Positions 1-8,999 of a stretch of DNA of 64,000 nt are shown piece by piece. Each line of letters starts with the position of its first letter. Within the stretch, counting starts at the first letter, position 1. Source of the DNA: Streptomyces sp. NBC_01264 (GTDB taxonomy: Bacteria; Actinomycetota; Actinomycetes; Streptomycetales; Streptomycetaceae). The translations under genes were made by a program, and so were the position numbers. The DNA is taken from positions 496,001-560,000 of the forward strand of contig NZ_JAPEOX010000002.1 in the NCBI RefSeq assembly GCF_026340675.1. The letters are read 5' to 3'. The notes beneath the pieces are model-generated. The model was not told the DNA's origin, did not search any database, and saw nothing but the letters and a program-made list of their open reading frames with translations.

Positions 1-381
1 GGCGAGATCACCGAGCCATCGGGGGTCCCGGTCGGTCAGGACGTCCAGCAGTACTCCTACGGGCACCTGCTGCCAGCGGCGCATGTCCCGGGCGCCGATC
101 CAGGCGGCGACCGCCGCCGCGCCGGTGTGGCAGCCGGCTCCGGCGACCACCAGGGTCGGGCTCATCAGGTCCCGTTGCTGCCAGCCGTCCCAGCCCTGGG
201 CGCGCAGTTCACCGCGCACCCGCTTCAGGCCGACGAGCAGCTCCCGGCGCTGCAGCCGGTCCAGCGGCCGGAGCAGACCGGGCAGTTCGGCGGTACGTCC
301 CCTGCGCACCGCGTCGAGGACGCCTTCGGTGGAAGGCTGCGAGGAGGCGGAACCCAGCTCGGGGGCGGTGGTGGTGTTCAT
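1..381 (-). CDS. DUF6493-like protein, N-terminal part (runs off left edge)
   Basis: Only the first 127 residues are visible; the gene continues leftwards out of the window. The protein starts MNTTTAPELG and is rich in Leu and Arg, with a segment reading LLRPLDRLQRRELLVGLKR. The start ATG overlaps the stop of the upstream SWIM zinc-finger gene as ATGA, so the two are co-transcribed and probably translationally coupled. In Streptomyces, proteins annotated DUF6493 follow SWIM proteins in this arrangement. The family assignment rests mainly on that context plus the general look of the N-terminus. The function of the family is unknown to me. Confidence 0.6.
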   Translation of the reverse strand, partial: MNTTTAPELGSASSQPSTEGVLDAVRRGRTAELPGLLRPLDRLQRRELLVGLKRVRGELRAQGWDGWQQRDLMSPTLVVAGAGCHTGAAAVAAWIGARDMRRWQQVPVGVLLDVLTDRDPRWLGDLA

Positions 382-1790
382 CGTGCGGCTCCGGTGGAAG
401 CGGCGGTGGTGGAACGGGCGGTGTCGGTGGCCGCCCGGAGCGCCATGCGGGTGGCGAGGGCGTGCTTGCAGGGGCCGCGGCGGCCGCGGTGGTCGGCCCA
501 CCACTGGCAGGTGCAGCTGAGGGCGCCTCCGGACTCGCGGACCTGGTAACGGCGTTCGCCGGAGGCCACGACGGAGGTGCCGGGGCGGTCCAGGGTGATC
601 GCGCCGGCCTCGAGGAGCGCGCGGGCGGCGACGAGGCGCGGGTTGTGGCGCTCGGCGCGCCGGGCGTCGTAGGGCAGTTCGCGGTGGAAGTACGCGGCTT
701 CGGCGATGTCGTACCCGACCCGTCCGGCGGTGCCGAGGCGGGTGAGTGCGGCCCGGACCCGCTCGACCGGCAGGCCCGACTGGTCGGCGAGGTCGGCCGG
801 GTCGATGCGGGGTTCCCAGGCGAGCAGGACGGAGATCAGCTCTGCGTCCTCGGCCGCCGCGTCGGTGGCGAGGGCCTCCAGGACGGCGCCTTCGCCGGAG
901 AATCCGCGGTCGGCCTCCGGGGAGAGCGTCAGGGTGAGCCGCATGCCGGGCAGGCCTATCTCCCATGCGGAGGCGGTGGGGTTGGCGCCGTCCGCCGCGG
1001 GACCGTACACGCGCAGGCCGGTGGCCTGGCGCAGGACCCGCTGGAGGGCGGCGAGGCGCTCGGGGCCGGGCAGGCAGACCGCGCCGGGGACCGGCCGGGT
1101 GGTGGGGCGCAGCGCACGGCCCGCGGGGACCACCCAGAGGGGGCCGCCCGCGGATCCACCGCCGGCCGTGGTGCGCGGGAGGGAGCGCAGGAACCGGGCC
1201 GTTTCGGCGGCGCCCAGTTCGGCGCGCAGGTCGAAGCCGGTGGTGATGGCCTGGGACTCGGCGAAGCCCCGTAGCCAGCGGTCGGGCAGCGGCACCTTCT
1301 TCTCGACGACCGCGCCGTCCAGGGTGGTGACCGCCATCCCGTCGGGGCCGACCCGCAGGTGCAGCGGATCGTCGCCGGTGAGCCGGGACAGCGCCTCGCG
1401 CAGCGGGTTGTTGACGTCGACGTTGGTGGTGCCGTGCCCGGTGTCGGCGCCGCGCAGGCCTTCGGGCAGCACGTCGAGCCGGGCGTACACGCCGCAGCAG
1501 CCGGAGAAGGATTCGAAGCGCAGCCGGTCGCCGTTGCCCGTGACCACCGGATCGAGGGAGGCGCGCAGGGTGCGGCGGTAGTAGCGGGCCGCGGCCACGT
1601 CCGCGACGGCGAGCAGCGCACGTGCGGCCGCCTGAGGGGCACTCAGGAACCCTGCGAAGAACTGCGGGTTGGCCTCGGCTCCGGCCGGGGTCAGACCGCC
1701 CGCGGTCTCCAGCCCGAGGGACTGGCCCGTGGCGGCGGAGGTCAGCGAGGAAGGACGGACATAGGCGAAGGTGTGTGCGGTTCGCGTCAT
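378..1790 (-). CDS. SWIM zinc-finger family protein
   Basis: The protein is about 470 residues. Near the C-terminus, after ERRYQVRESG, it has a SWIM-type zinc motif: CTC, a short tryptophan-containing spacer, then CKH (CxCx(n)CxH). SWIM domains bind DNA or protein. The long N-terminal part is not recognisable by eye. I chose the ATG that begins MTRTAHTFAY; a TTG ten codons upstream (1820) would also be in frame. The stop overlaps the start of the next gene (ATGA), which looks like a DUF6493 gene, so the two probably form a functional pair. The biochemical role is unknown. Confidence 0.8.
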   Translation of the reverse strand: MTRTAHTFAYVRPSSLTSAATGQSLGLETAGGLTPAGAEANPQFFAGFLSAPQAAARALLAVADVAAARYYRRTLRASLDPVVTGNGDRLRFESFSGCCGVYARLDVLPEGLRGADTGHGTTNVDVNNPLREALSRLTGDDPLHLRVGPDGMAVTTLDGAVVEKKVPLPDRWLRGFAESQAITTGFDLRAELGAAETARFLRSLPRTTAGGGSAGGPLWVVPAGRALRPTTRPVPGAVCLPGPERLAALQRVLRQATGLRVYGPAADGANPTASAWEIGLPGMRLTLTLSPEADRGFSGEGAVLEALATDAAAEDAELISVLLAWEPRIDPADLADQSGLPVERVRAALTRLGTAGRVGYDIAEAAYFHRELPYDARRAERHNPRLVAARALLEAGAITLDRPGTSVVASGERRYQVRESGGALSCTCQWWADHRGRRGPCKHALATRMALRAATDTARSTTAASTGAAR

Positions 1791-1901
1791 GAACGGGACG
1801 TTAGGCGGACCCACTGACAACGCCGCGGCGTGCCCACAGGGACGCCTCCCCGACGGCCGGGAGCGGACCCGGTGGGCCGGCCGGCTCCCGGCCCGGGTCG
1901 C

Positions 1902-2276
1902 CTAGGAGGACCTGCGGCGCAGCAGCATGCGGACGCCGAAGAGGATCACGACGACCACGATCACGAGGAGCAGGACGATGACGAGGCTCTTGAACAGCCC
2001 GCCCTTCTTCTTGCTCTTCTTTTTCTTCTTCCCGGTGATGGCCTGGGCCCGGGAGGAATCCGGCGCCCGGAGTACCGTCACCGCGCCGGTTCCGGCGAGA
2101 AGAGGGCTCTGCGAGAGCACCGCGGACGCGGGAGCCTGCCGGGTGACCGACCCGGCCGACGCGGCCGCCGTGGCGGTCCCCGCCGGGCCCAGCAGCAGGC
2201 CGGCGAGCACCAGGAGCGGTACCAGTGTGGACATCGCCCCACGGGAACTCTTCCTCGGAATGCGGTTCTTCGTCAC
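1902..2276 (-). CDS. Small secreted protein with Lys-rich stretch and C-terminal membrane anchor
   Basis: This protein of about 124 residues starts at a GTG with a GGGGGAC ribosome-binding site just upstream. Residues about 15-38 form a hydrophobic signal sequence ending in an Ala-rich stretch. Residues about 83-92 are a run of lysines (KKKKKSKKK). A strong transmembrane helix made mainly of V, L and I follows, then a short RRRSS tail. The layout is an extracytoplasmic domain, a basic patch and a C-terminal membrane anchor. I recognise no domain and there is no LPxTG sortase motif. It is divergent from the FAD-dependent monooxygenase on the other strand, with about 165 bp between the starts. 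An alternative start is the ATG at 2234. Confidence 0.6.
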   Translation of the reverse strand: MTKNRIPRKSSRGAMSTLVPLLVLAGLLLGPAGTATAAASAGSVTRQAPASAVLSQSPLLAGTGAVTVLRAPDSSRAQAITGKKKKKSKKKGGLFKSLVIVLLLVIVVVVILFGVRMLLRRRSS

Positions 2277-2441
2277 TGCGTCCCCCTGTTGGTCGACTTC
2301 ATCGGCGCCCCGCCGGGGGCCCGGAGGAACCGGACGAAGGGGCTTTGCAGCATCGTCCGCGAGTCTGACCGCCCCGGCAAGAAGATGAGCGAGGGTATAC
2401 GTCATCGGACTCGGCCGGGACCTGCGAAGGGATGGGTTGCC

Positions 2442-3704
2442 ATGGAGCGTACGACCTGTTGTGTGGTCGGGGGCGGGCCCGCCGGGATGGTACTGGCGCT
2501 GCTGCTGGCCCGGGCCGGGGTGGAGGTCACCGTGCTGGAGAAGCACGGCGACTTCCTGCGCGATTTCCGCGGTGACACCGTGCACCCGTCCACCCTGTCG
2601 CTGCTGGACGACATCGGTCTCGCCGAGCGGTTCGCGCGACTGCCCCAGCGGCGGGTCACCTCGGTGCAGCTGCCCATCGGGCCGGAGCGTTCCCTCGTCA
2701 CCATCGGGAACATCGGGGCGCTGCCCGGGAAGTACAACTACATCGCGATGGTGCCGCAGTGGGACCTCCTCGACCTGTTGGCCGACGAGGCGGGGAAGGA
2801 ACCCTCCTTCCGTTTGCGCATGAACACCGCGGCGACGTCCTTCCTGATGGAGCGCGGCCGGGTCGCCGGCGTGCGCTACCGCACCGCGGACGGCGCCACC
2901 GGTGAGCTCAGGGCCACGCTGACGGTGGCCTGCGACGGCCGCGGATCCTTCGCCAGGACGCTGCCCGAGCTCGGTCTGGAGAACTTCCCGTGCCCCATGG
3001 ACGCCTGGTGGTTCCGGATGCCGCGGCACGAGAGCGATCCCAGCGGGCTCGTCGGAGGCCTGGGCGAGCGGTTCTTCAGCGCGCTCATCGACCGCGGCGA
3101 CTACTGGCAGATCGCCGGGCTCATCCCCAAGGGAACCGACGCCGAGCTCCGCGCGGACGGCCTGGACCGGTTCATGGAACGGTTCACGCGGGCCGTCCCG
3201 TGGCTGGCCGACCGGGCGCACTCGGTCGCCTCCTGGGACGAGGTCAAGCTGCTCGACGTACGGCTGGACCGGCTGCGCCGCTGGCACCGGCCGGGGCTGC
3301 TGTGCATCGGTGACGCCGCTCACGCCATGTCACCCGTCTTCGGCATCGGCATCAACCTCGCCGTGCAGGACGCGGTGGCCGCGGCCCGCCACCTCGTGGG
3401 ACCGCTGCGCAGGGGAACCGTGGGGCTGCACGACGTGCGCCGGGTGCAGCGCCGCCGCATGCCCACGACGCTGGCGACCCAGGGGCTGCAACGCCTGGCC
3501 CACGCGCAGGTCATCGCACCGCTGCTGGCCGGGCGGACCGCCTTCGGCCATCCGGGGGCGGCGAAGCGGCTGACGGAACTCGTCACCGACTCCCGGTGGC
3601 TGAACCGGGTGCCGGCCTACTTCATCGCGTACGGGGCCCTGCGCGAGCGGCCGCCGGCGGAATCGATGCGGAGCGGCTCCGGGGCACGGGAGGACTCCTC
3701 GTGA
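2442..3704 (+). CDS. FAD-dependent aromatic hydroxylase (UbiH/PHBH-type flavoprotein monooxygenase)
   Basis: The protein is 420 residues. It has an N-terminal dinucleotide-binding motif, VVGGGPAG (residues 8-15), the mid-protein CDGRGS flavin segment, and the C-terminal GDAAHAMSPVFGIGINLA motif that contacts FAD and NAD(P)H. This set defines the p-hydroxybenzoate hydroxylase/UbiH class, which uses NAD(P)H and oxygen to hydroxylate aromatic or polyketide substrates. It is likely cytoplasmic. The ATG was chosen because GAAGGGA lies just upstream and the N-terminus then begins directly with the Rossmann strand. A long open frame extends further upstream but has no coding character. The substrate cannot be deduced; no biosynthetic cluster surrounds it. 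Confidence 0.85.
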   Translation: MERTTCCVVGGGPAGMVLALLLARAGVEVTVLEKHGDFLRDFRGDTVHPSTLSLLDDIGLAERFARLPQRRVTSVQLPIGPERSLVTIGNIGALPGKYNYIAMVPQWDLLDLLADEAGKEPSFRLRMNTAATSFLMERGRVAGVRYRTADGATGELRATLTVACDGRGSFARTLPELGLENFPCPMDAWWFRMPRHESDPSGLVGGLGERFFSALIDRGDYWQIAGLIPKGTDAELRADGLDRFMERFTRAVPWLADRAHSVASWDEVKLLDVRLDRLRRWHRPGLLCIGDAAHAMSPVFGIGINLAVQDAVAAARHLVGPLRRGTVGLHDVRRVQRRRMPTTLATQGLQRLAHAQVIAPLLAGRTAFGHPGAAKRLTELVTDSRWLNRVPAYFIAYGALRERPPAESMRSGSGAREDSS

Positions 3705-3876
3705 GGGAGGCTGCGAAGCGCCGAAGCCGACGACCCTTCTACAAAATGTTGACGCGCCTCTATCGGAAAGACACCGGCCCGACGGACGATTCTCGTAGCC
3801 TGCCCGGCTTCACCTGACCTCCTGTCAGCGCGGGCAAGGGCCGATCGCACCCTCGTTCGTTGGGAGGCCACAAGCC

Positions 3877-5346
3877 ATGAACCCGCTCAGCGAGTGTCCC
3901 GAACCCGCCTCGACCTCGATCTCCTTACCGCAAGCCCCCGCGCCGGCGCCGAAGGCGGGGGCGCCCAGCCGTCGCAGCGTCCTGAGCGGCCTCGGCATGG
4001 CCGCGGCCGCTCCCCTCGTCCTGGGCGCCGGACGCGGCCGGCCGTACGGGGGAACGCCCCCGGGGCGGGACTTCGTACTCAGGAACGCCCCGCTCGTGCT
4101 CACCATGGACCCCGCCCTCGGCGAGGGCCCTCTCGGCACGGTCGAGCAGGCGGACGTCCTCATGCGGGACGGCGCCATCGCTGCCGTGGGGAAGCGGCTG
4201 ACCACACCACCCGGAACACAGGTGACGGACGCCTCCGGCCGGCTGGTGATGCCGGGATTCGTCGACGTGCACACCCACCTGTGGCAGTCGTCGATGCGGG
4301 GCGGCTGCGCCGACCGCGACCTCTTCGGCTGGCTGGCCGACTGCAACCGGGCGACGTTCTCCCGGATCACGCCCGCCGACATGTACCGCTTCGTCCGCCT
4401 CGGCGCCCTGGACTCCGTACAGTCCGGCGTGACCACGCTCGTGGACTGGGTGGACGCCCTCCCCTACGAGACGACGGTCCGGTACGTACGGGCCCTGGCC
4501 GACACGGGCGTGCGCTTCACCTACGCGATGTTCCAGGCCGAGCGGGAAGCCCCGCTGATCGCCCGGGCGAAGAAGGAGCTCCTCGACCCGCTCCCCCTCG
4601 CCTCGGCGCAGGTCGCCACCCACGCGGCGCGGGCCATCAAGGGCCTCAACCAGGCGCATTGGGAGATCGCCCGCGACCTCGGAGTCATGCTCAACAGCCA
4701 CGTCCTCGAGCGCTCCGAGCAGCGCGCGGACGACCCGATCGGCACGCTCGCGGACATCGGCGCGCTGGGTCCGCGGTTGCTCATGAACCACGCGATCCAC
4801 CTCACCGACGACGAGATCGCCGCGCTCGCCGCGCACGACGTACGGGTCGCGCACTGTCCGCTCAGCAACATGCGCCTCGGCTCGGGGATCATGCGGCTGC
4901 CGGACCTCGGACGGCGCGGCGTCAAGGCCGGTCTCGGCCAGGACGGCGGGACGAACGACACCTCCGACTTCTTCGCCCTCATGAAGACGGCCATCGGTCT
5001 TCAGCGCGCCCGCTCGCTGGGGACCTCGGTCTTCCCCCAGGTGCAGGACGTCCTACGGCTGGCCACGCTCGGCGGCGCCGAGGCGATCGGCACGGCGGAC
5101 ACGGTGGGATCCCTGACCCCCGGCAAGCGCGCCGACGTCATCGTGATCGACCCCGCCGCCCTCAACTTCGCCCCGCGCTTCGACTGGATCAACCAGATCG
5201 TCTTCAACGGCCGCCCGGAGAACGTCCGCGCGGTCTTCGTGGACGGCCGTCCCCTCAAACTCGACGGCCGCCTCGTCGGCATCGACGCCGACCGTGTCGT
5301 GCGGGAGGCGGAGTCCGCGGCCACCCGCCTGCGCGCCGCCTCCTGA
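3877..5346 (+). CDS. Tat-exported amidohydrolase (TRZ/ATZ, cytosine-deaminase-like family)
   Basis: The protein is 489 residues. Residues about 31-53 form a twin-arginine signal (SRRSVLSGLGMAAAAPLVLG), so export by the Tat pathway is likely. The mature part is a metal-dependent amidohydrolase. It has DVHTHLW (HxH metal ligands), a later NSHVLE histidine, MNHAIHLTDDE, HCPLSNMRLGSG and GQDGGTND, matching the metal and catalytic residues of triazine hydrolase/S-adenosylhomocysteine deaminase-type enzymes. Such enzymes hydrolyse C-N bonds in rings or amides. The substrate is unknown. The ATG has GGGAGG about 10 bases upstream. It converges on the chitinase gene, with a shared terminator hairpin between them. 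Confidence 0.85.
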   Translation: MNPLSECPEPASTSISLPQAPAPAPKAGAPSRRSVLSGLGMAAAAPLVLGAGRGRPYGGTPPGRDFVLRNAPLVLTMDPALGEGPLGTVEQADVLMRDGAIAAVGKRLTTPPGTQVTDASGRLVMPGFVDVHTHLWQSSMRGGCADRDLFGWLADCNRATFSRITPADMYRFVRLGALDSVQSGVTTLVDWVDALPYETTVRYVRALADTGVRFTYAMFQAEREAPLIARAKKELLDPLPLASAQVATHAARAIKGLNQAHWEIARDLGVMLNSHVLERSEQRADDPIGTLADIGALGPRLLMNHAIHLTDDEIAALAAHDVRVAHCPLSNMRLGSGIMRLPDLGRRGVKAGLGQDGGTNDTSDFFALMKTAIGLQRARSLGTSVFPQVQDVLRLATLGGAEAIGTADTVGSLTPGKRADVIVIDPAALNFAPRFDWINQIVFNGRPENVRAVFVDGRPLKLDGRLVGIDADRVVREAESAATRLRAAS

Positions 5347-5353
5347 ATCCAGT

Positions 5354-5396
5354 GGCAGGGCCCCTGGAGCGCGTTGAGCGCCCCCGGGGCCCTGCC
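5354..5396. terminator. Bidirectional terminator hairpin
   Basis: There are perfect 11-bp inverted repeats, GGCAGGGCCCC (5354-5364) and GGGGCCCTGCC (5386-5396). They sit between the stop codons of the convergent amidohydrolase and chitinase genes. GC-rich hairpins without a U tract are usual terminators in Streptomyces. Confidence 0.75.
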
Positions 5397-5401
5397 GGCG
5401 G

Positions 5402-7099
5402 TCAACGCCCCTGGAGCGCCTTGACGTTGTCGCCGAAGGTCCAGCCCTTCGAGCCGTCCCAGTTGACCGACCAGGTCATGAGCCCCTTCAGGGAACCGCC
5501 GAAGGCGTTCCACGACTGGCTGACCAGGCTCGGCGTCATGTGGCCGCCACCCGCGCCGGGCTGGGCCGGCAGGCCGGGCACCTGCTTGTCGTAGGGCACC
5601 TTGATGGTGGTGCCCTGGATGGTCAGGCCGTTGTTCAGGCAGGTGGTCTGGGCGGTGAAGCCCTGCACGGTGCCGGCTTGGTAGGAGTCGCCGGAGCAGC
5701 CGTACATGCTGCCGTTGTAGTACTGCATGTTCAGCCACCACAGCCGGCCGTTGTCGGCGTACTTCTTGATGATCGGCAGGTAGGAGCCCCAGATCGATCC
5801 GTAGGTGACGCTTCCGCCGGTGACGTACGCGGTTTCGGGAGCCATCGTCAGGCCGAAGCCCGCGGGCATCTGGGCCAGGACGCCGTCGATGATGCGGATC
5901 AGGTTGGCCTGGGACGCCGACAGCGTGTTGATGTTGCCGCTTCCGGTGAGGCCGGTCTCGATGTCGATGTCGATGCCGTCGAAGTTGTACTTCTTGAGGA
6001 TCGGTACGACGGTCGCCACGAACTTGTCCGCGACGGTGCTGGAACTCAGGTCGATGCCGGCGGTGGCGCCGCCGATCGACATCAGGATCGTCGCTCCGGC
6101 CGCCTTGGCCTGGCACATCTCGGCGGGGGTGGCGACCTTGACGCCGGCGTCCATGCCGTCCTGCCACTGGACGGTGCCGTCCGAGAGGATCACCGGGAAG
6201 GCGGCGTTGATGACGTTGTAGCCGTGCGCGGCTATCCGGCTGTCCGTGATGGGCACCCAGCCCATGCCCGGGTGGACCCCGTTCGCGGCGCCGTCCCAGT
6301 TCTCCCAGTAGCCCTGAAGGACCTTGCCCGACGGCTTGGGCTTCGTGGCACAGGTCTCGCCCGGCGGGGTGGTGGTCGGGGGCGTGGTGGTGGGGGGCAC
6401 CGTGGTCGGGGGCACCGTGGTGGGAGGCACGGTCGTCGGCGGCGTCGTGGTCGGCGGGGTCGTGGTGGGAGGCGCCGTCGTCGGTGTGGGGCTGCCGCCC
6501 GGGCCGACGAGCGATACGTCGTCCGCGTGGTACGCGGGCTGCCCGTACCAGCCGTGCAGGTAGACGGTCACCGAGGTGGTGCTCGCCCCGGTGGTGAAGC
6601 CGACGCTGAGCTGGCCGTACGAAGGGCTGCTCGGGGTCCAGGTGGACGGGGTCCCGGTGATCCCGGTGCCGGTGGCGCCCAGGTAGACGTAGCTGCCCTG
6701 GACGTAAGCACTCAGCGTGTACTGCGAGTTGGGCTGCACGCTGATGGTCTGGGTGCACTGGGCGTTGTCCTGGCCGCTCGGTGTGGCCTTGAGCGCGGAG
6801 GCTCCGGAGCGGACCGGACTGCCGACGGCCGCTCCGGAGCCCGCGGAGCAGGTCCAGGCGGAGAGGCCGGTCTCGAAGCCCGGGTTGACCACGAGGTTGG
6901 CGGCGACCTCCTCGCTCGTCGCGGCGCCGGCCGTGACGGCCCCCGCCGCGGCGATGCCCGCACCGATGACGGCGGCGGCGCTCACCCCGGCGAGGGAGCG
7001 GTTCAGGACGGTCGGTCCGCGCCGGACGCGGCCGGTCCGGTCCCTGCGAGGGGCTGTGTCGGCCGGCGGACGCGGAGTACGTGATCTCCGACGGAACAT
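5402..7099 (-). CDS. Secreted GH18 chitinase with N-terminal carbohydrate-binding-like module
   Basis: The protein is about 565 residues. Residues 1-65 are an Arg-rich, long signal peptide ending GAATSEE. Residues about 68-205 look like a beta-sandwich carbohydrate-binding module (NLVVNPGFETGLSAW near the start, HADDVSLVG at the end). A Thr-Pro linker of PPTT repeats follows (about 208-245), then a GH18 catalytic domain. The family-18 motif FDGIDIDIE is at about residue 375-382, with Glu as the proton donor, and MSIGGA lies upstream. It hydrolyses chitin outside the cell. The ATG at 7099 has GGAG 6 bases upstream, better than the ATG at 7111. A promoter and a DasR/chitin-type operator lie upstream. 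Confidence 0.93.
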   Translation of the reverse strand: MFRRRSRTPRPPADTAPRRDRTGRVRRGPTVLNRSLAGVSAAAVIGAGIAAAGAVTAGAATSEEVAANLVVNPGFETGLSAWTCSAGSGAAVGSPVRSGASALKATPSGQDNAQCTQTISVQPNSQYTLSAYVQGSYVYLGATGTGITGTPSTWTPSSPSYGQLSVGFTTGASTTSVTVYLHGWYGQPAYHADDVSLVGPGGSPTPTTAPPTTTPPTTTPPTTVPPTTVPPTTVPPTTTPPTTTPPGETCATKPKPSGKVLQGYWENWDGAANGVHPGMGWVPITDSRIAAHGYNVINAAFPVILSDGTVQWQDGMDAGVKVATPAEMCQAKAAGATILMSIGGATAGIDLSSSTVADKFVATVVPILKKYNFDGIDIDIETGLTGSGNINTLSASQANLIRIIDGVLAQMPAGFGLTMAPETAYVTGGSVTYGSIWGSYLPIIKKYADNGRLWWLNMQYYNGSMYGCSGDSYQAGTVQGFTAQTTCLNNGLTIQGTTIKVPYDKQVPGLPAQPGAGGGHMTPSLVSQSWNAFGGSLKGLMTWSVNWDGSKGWTFGDNVKALQGR

Positions 7100-7201
7100 G
7101 GTGCGCTCCATTCCCGGCCGGACGTCAGGGGCATGACGGCGCGTGGGGGCGTGACGCCCGGCTCTGGGTGAGGTGGGGACAGGTGGGGCTGTGCCGACCG
7201 G

Positions 7202-7230
7202 ATCGTAGGAGCAACGACACGGCCGGTCAA
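7202..7230 (-). promoter_or_regulatory. Chitinase promoter (-35 TTGACC, 17 bp, -10 TACGAT)
   Basis: Read on the minus strand, TTGACC (7230-7225) is followed by exactly 17 bp and TACGAT (7207-7202), a good housekeeping-sigma promoter. It would start transcription about 95 bp before the chitinase ATG. The chitin/DasR-type palindrome abuts the -35 box, as in characterised Streptomyces chitinase promoters. Confidence 0.65.
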
Positions 7231-7245
7231 TAGGTCTGGACCAAT
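7230..7245. promoter_or_regulatory. DasR/chitinase-type operator palindrome
   Basis: On the minus strand the site reads ATTGGTCCAGACCTAT, a near-palindrome close to the known DasR-responsive consensus ACTGGTCTAGACCAGT and to the 12-bp repeats of Streptomyces chitinase promoters. It touches the -35 box of the chitinase promoter, so a bound regulator would block RNA polymerase. Regulation by N-acetylglucosamine/chitin through DasR is inferred from this match and from the gene downstream. Confidence 0.65.
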
Positions 7246-7275
7246 AAGAGGATCGGATCGGGCCGGGCCGCGCCC

Positions 7276-8772
7276 TCAGGGAAGCAGCCGGGAGGCGAGG
7301 TCGCGCACGGTCGCCATGTCGCTGAACGGGAGCAGGTCCTCGCCCACGATCTGGTGCGGTTCGCTGCCCTTTCCGGCGATCAGGACGATGTCTTCGGGCC
7401 GGGCCTCGGAGAGCGCGAAGCCGATGGCCCGGCGCCGGTCGGCGGAGCGCTCGTACGGTGTTCCCGTGCTCTCGATGCCGACCGCGATCTGGTCGAGGAT
7501 CGTCTCGGGGTTCTCGGTGCGGGGGTTGTCCGAGGTCAGGACGCACAGGTCGGAGTGGGCACCGGCGATGCGGCCCATCTCGGCGCGCTTGGTGGTGTCG
7601 CGGTCACCGCCGCAGCCGAAGACCGTGATGACGCGGCCCCCGGCGAAGCCGCGGATGGCGGTGAGGACCTTGTCCAGGGAATCGGGCGAGTGGGCGTAGT
7701 CCACGATCACCGAGGTGCCGGCGGGCGTGACGAAGCGCTCGAACCGGCCCGGTACCGGCGGCATCTGGGCGAGCGCGGCGACCAGCCCGTCCAGGTCGTG
7801 CCCCAGCACCCGGCAGGCCGCCACGGCCGCCAGGGCGTTGGACACGGAGAACCGGCCCGGGACCGGGATCGCCGCCGGGTACTTGCCGCCGTCGTGGTGC
7901 AGCGTGAACCGCGTGCCGGAGGCGTCCGCGATCAGGTCCGTGGCACGGAAGTCGGCCTCCTCGTCGAGGCCGTACGTGGTCACCGCGCCGGGCATCATCG
8001 CCCGGATCCCGGCGCCCACGGGATCGTCCGCGTTGACCACCGCGTGCCGGCACAGCCCCTGGAACAGCCGCATCTTGGCGTCCGTGTAGCTCGCCATCGT
8101 GCCGTGGTCGTCCAGGTGGTCCTGGGTCAGGTTGGTGAAGACGCCGACGTCGACGAACGTCCGGTCCATCCGGTACGTCTGCAGCGCCATCGAGGTGGCC
8201 TCCAGCACCACGCTGCCGGTGCCCTGGTCCCGCATGCGGCCCAGGAGGTACTGCAGGTCGGGTGATTCCGGTGTGGTCAGGACCGTGGGCGGCATCGGGA
8301 TCATCTCGTCGCCGATCCGGCTGCCCGCCGTCCCGATCACCCCCACCCGGGCGCCCTCGGAGATCTTCAGGAGCGACTCGACCATGTAGGAGATGGAGGT
8401 CTTCCCGTTGGTCCCGGTGACCGCCACCATGTCCATGTGCCGGCCCGGCTCGCCGAAGTAGCGGGCGGAGACGACGGCTGCCGCCTTGCGGGTGTCGCGG
8501 ACCCGTACGAGGCACACCGAGGGCTCCAGCTCGCGCCCGGACGGTGCGGCGGCGGCTCCCTCCTCGTCGACGAGCACCGCCACCGCCCCGCGCGCGAGTG
8601 CCGCACCGATGGACGCGGGGCCGCCGCCTCGGTGGCCGGGTACCGCGATGAAGAGGGAGCCCGGTACCACCCGGTCGACGTCGAAGGTGGTGCCCGCGGT
8701 GATCCCCACCGACTCGGTGTCGCCCTGGATGACGTGGTGTTCATGGCCGGTCAGCAACCCGCTCAACTTCAC
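7276..8772 (-). CDS. MurE-like UDP-MurNAc-tripeptide ligase paralogue
   Basis: The protein is 498 residues, full length for Mur ligases. It has the ATP-binding P-loop VTGTNGKTS (residues 118-126), the central ligase domain, and a C-terminal DNPR motif at residues 415-418, almost the same number as in E. coli MurE. In MurE that motif selects diaminopimelate as the third stem-peptide residue. The predicted reaction is ATP-dependent addition of diaminopimelate to UDP-MurNAc-Ala-Glu in the cytoplasm. It is not in a division/cell-wall cluster here, so it is probably a second copy. GKGSE replaces the usual GKGHE near the C-terminus. It starts with GTG behind AAGGGACC. Confidence 0.85.
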   Translation of the reverse strand: MKLSGLLTGHEHHVIQGDTESVGITAGTTFDVDRVVPGSLFIAVPGHRGGGPASIGAALARGAVAVLVDEEGAAAAPSGRELEPSVCLVRVRDTRKAAAVVSARYFGEPGRHMDMVAVTGTNGKTSISYMVESLLKISEGARVGVIGTAGSRIGDEMIPMPPTVLTTPESPDLQYLLGRMRDQGTGSVVLEATSMALQTYRMDRTFVDVGVFTNLTQDHLDDHGTMASYTDAKMRLFQGLCRHAVVNADDPVGAGIRAMMPGAVTTYGLDEEADFRATDLIADASGTRFTLHHDGGKYPAAIPVPGRFSVSNALAAVAACRVLGHDLDGLVAALAQMPPVPGRFERFVTPAGTSVIVDYAHSPDSLDKVLTAIRGFAGGRVITVFGCGGDRDTTKRAEMGRIAGAHSDLCVLTSDNPRTENPETILDQIAVGIESTGTPYERSADRRRAIGFALSEARPEDIVLIAGKGSEPHQIVGEDLLPFSDMATVRDLASRLLP

Positions 8773-8999
8773 GGTGGTCCCTTCGGAGGCGGCTACGGCC
8801 CGGCGCGCGGCCCTAGCCTGGTGGCGGCGCCGACGGAGCGTCGGGACCGCGGTGGTGGGACGGGGAGGGCGATGCGTCGCCCGTGGGGCGAAGGGGTGGC
8901 CGGGGGCCGGGCGCGGAGATCGGGCCGGGCCGGCGGACGGCGCCCGTCGCTCAGGATCGTGCGGCGCGAGGGACTGGGCCCGGGCGCGGTGGGAGAGCG

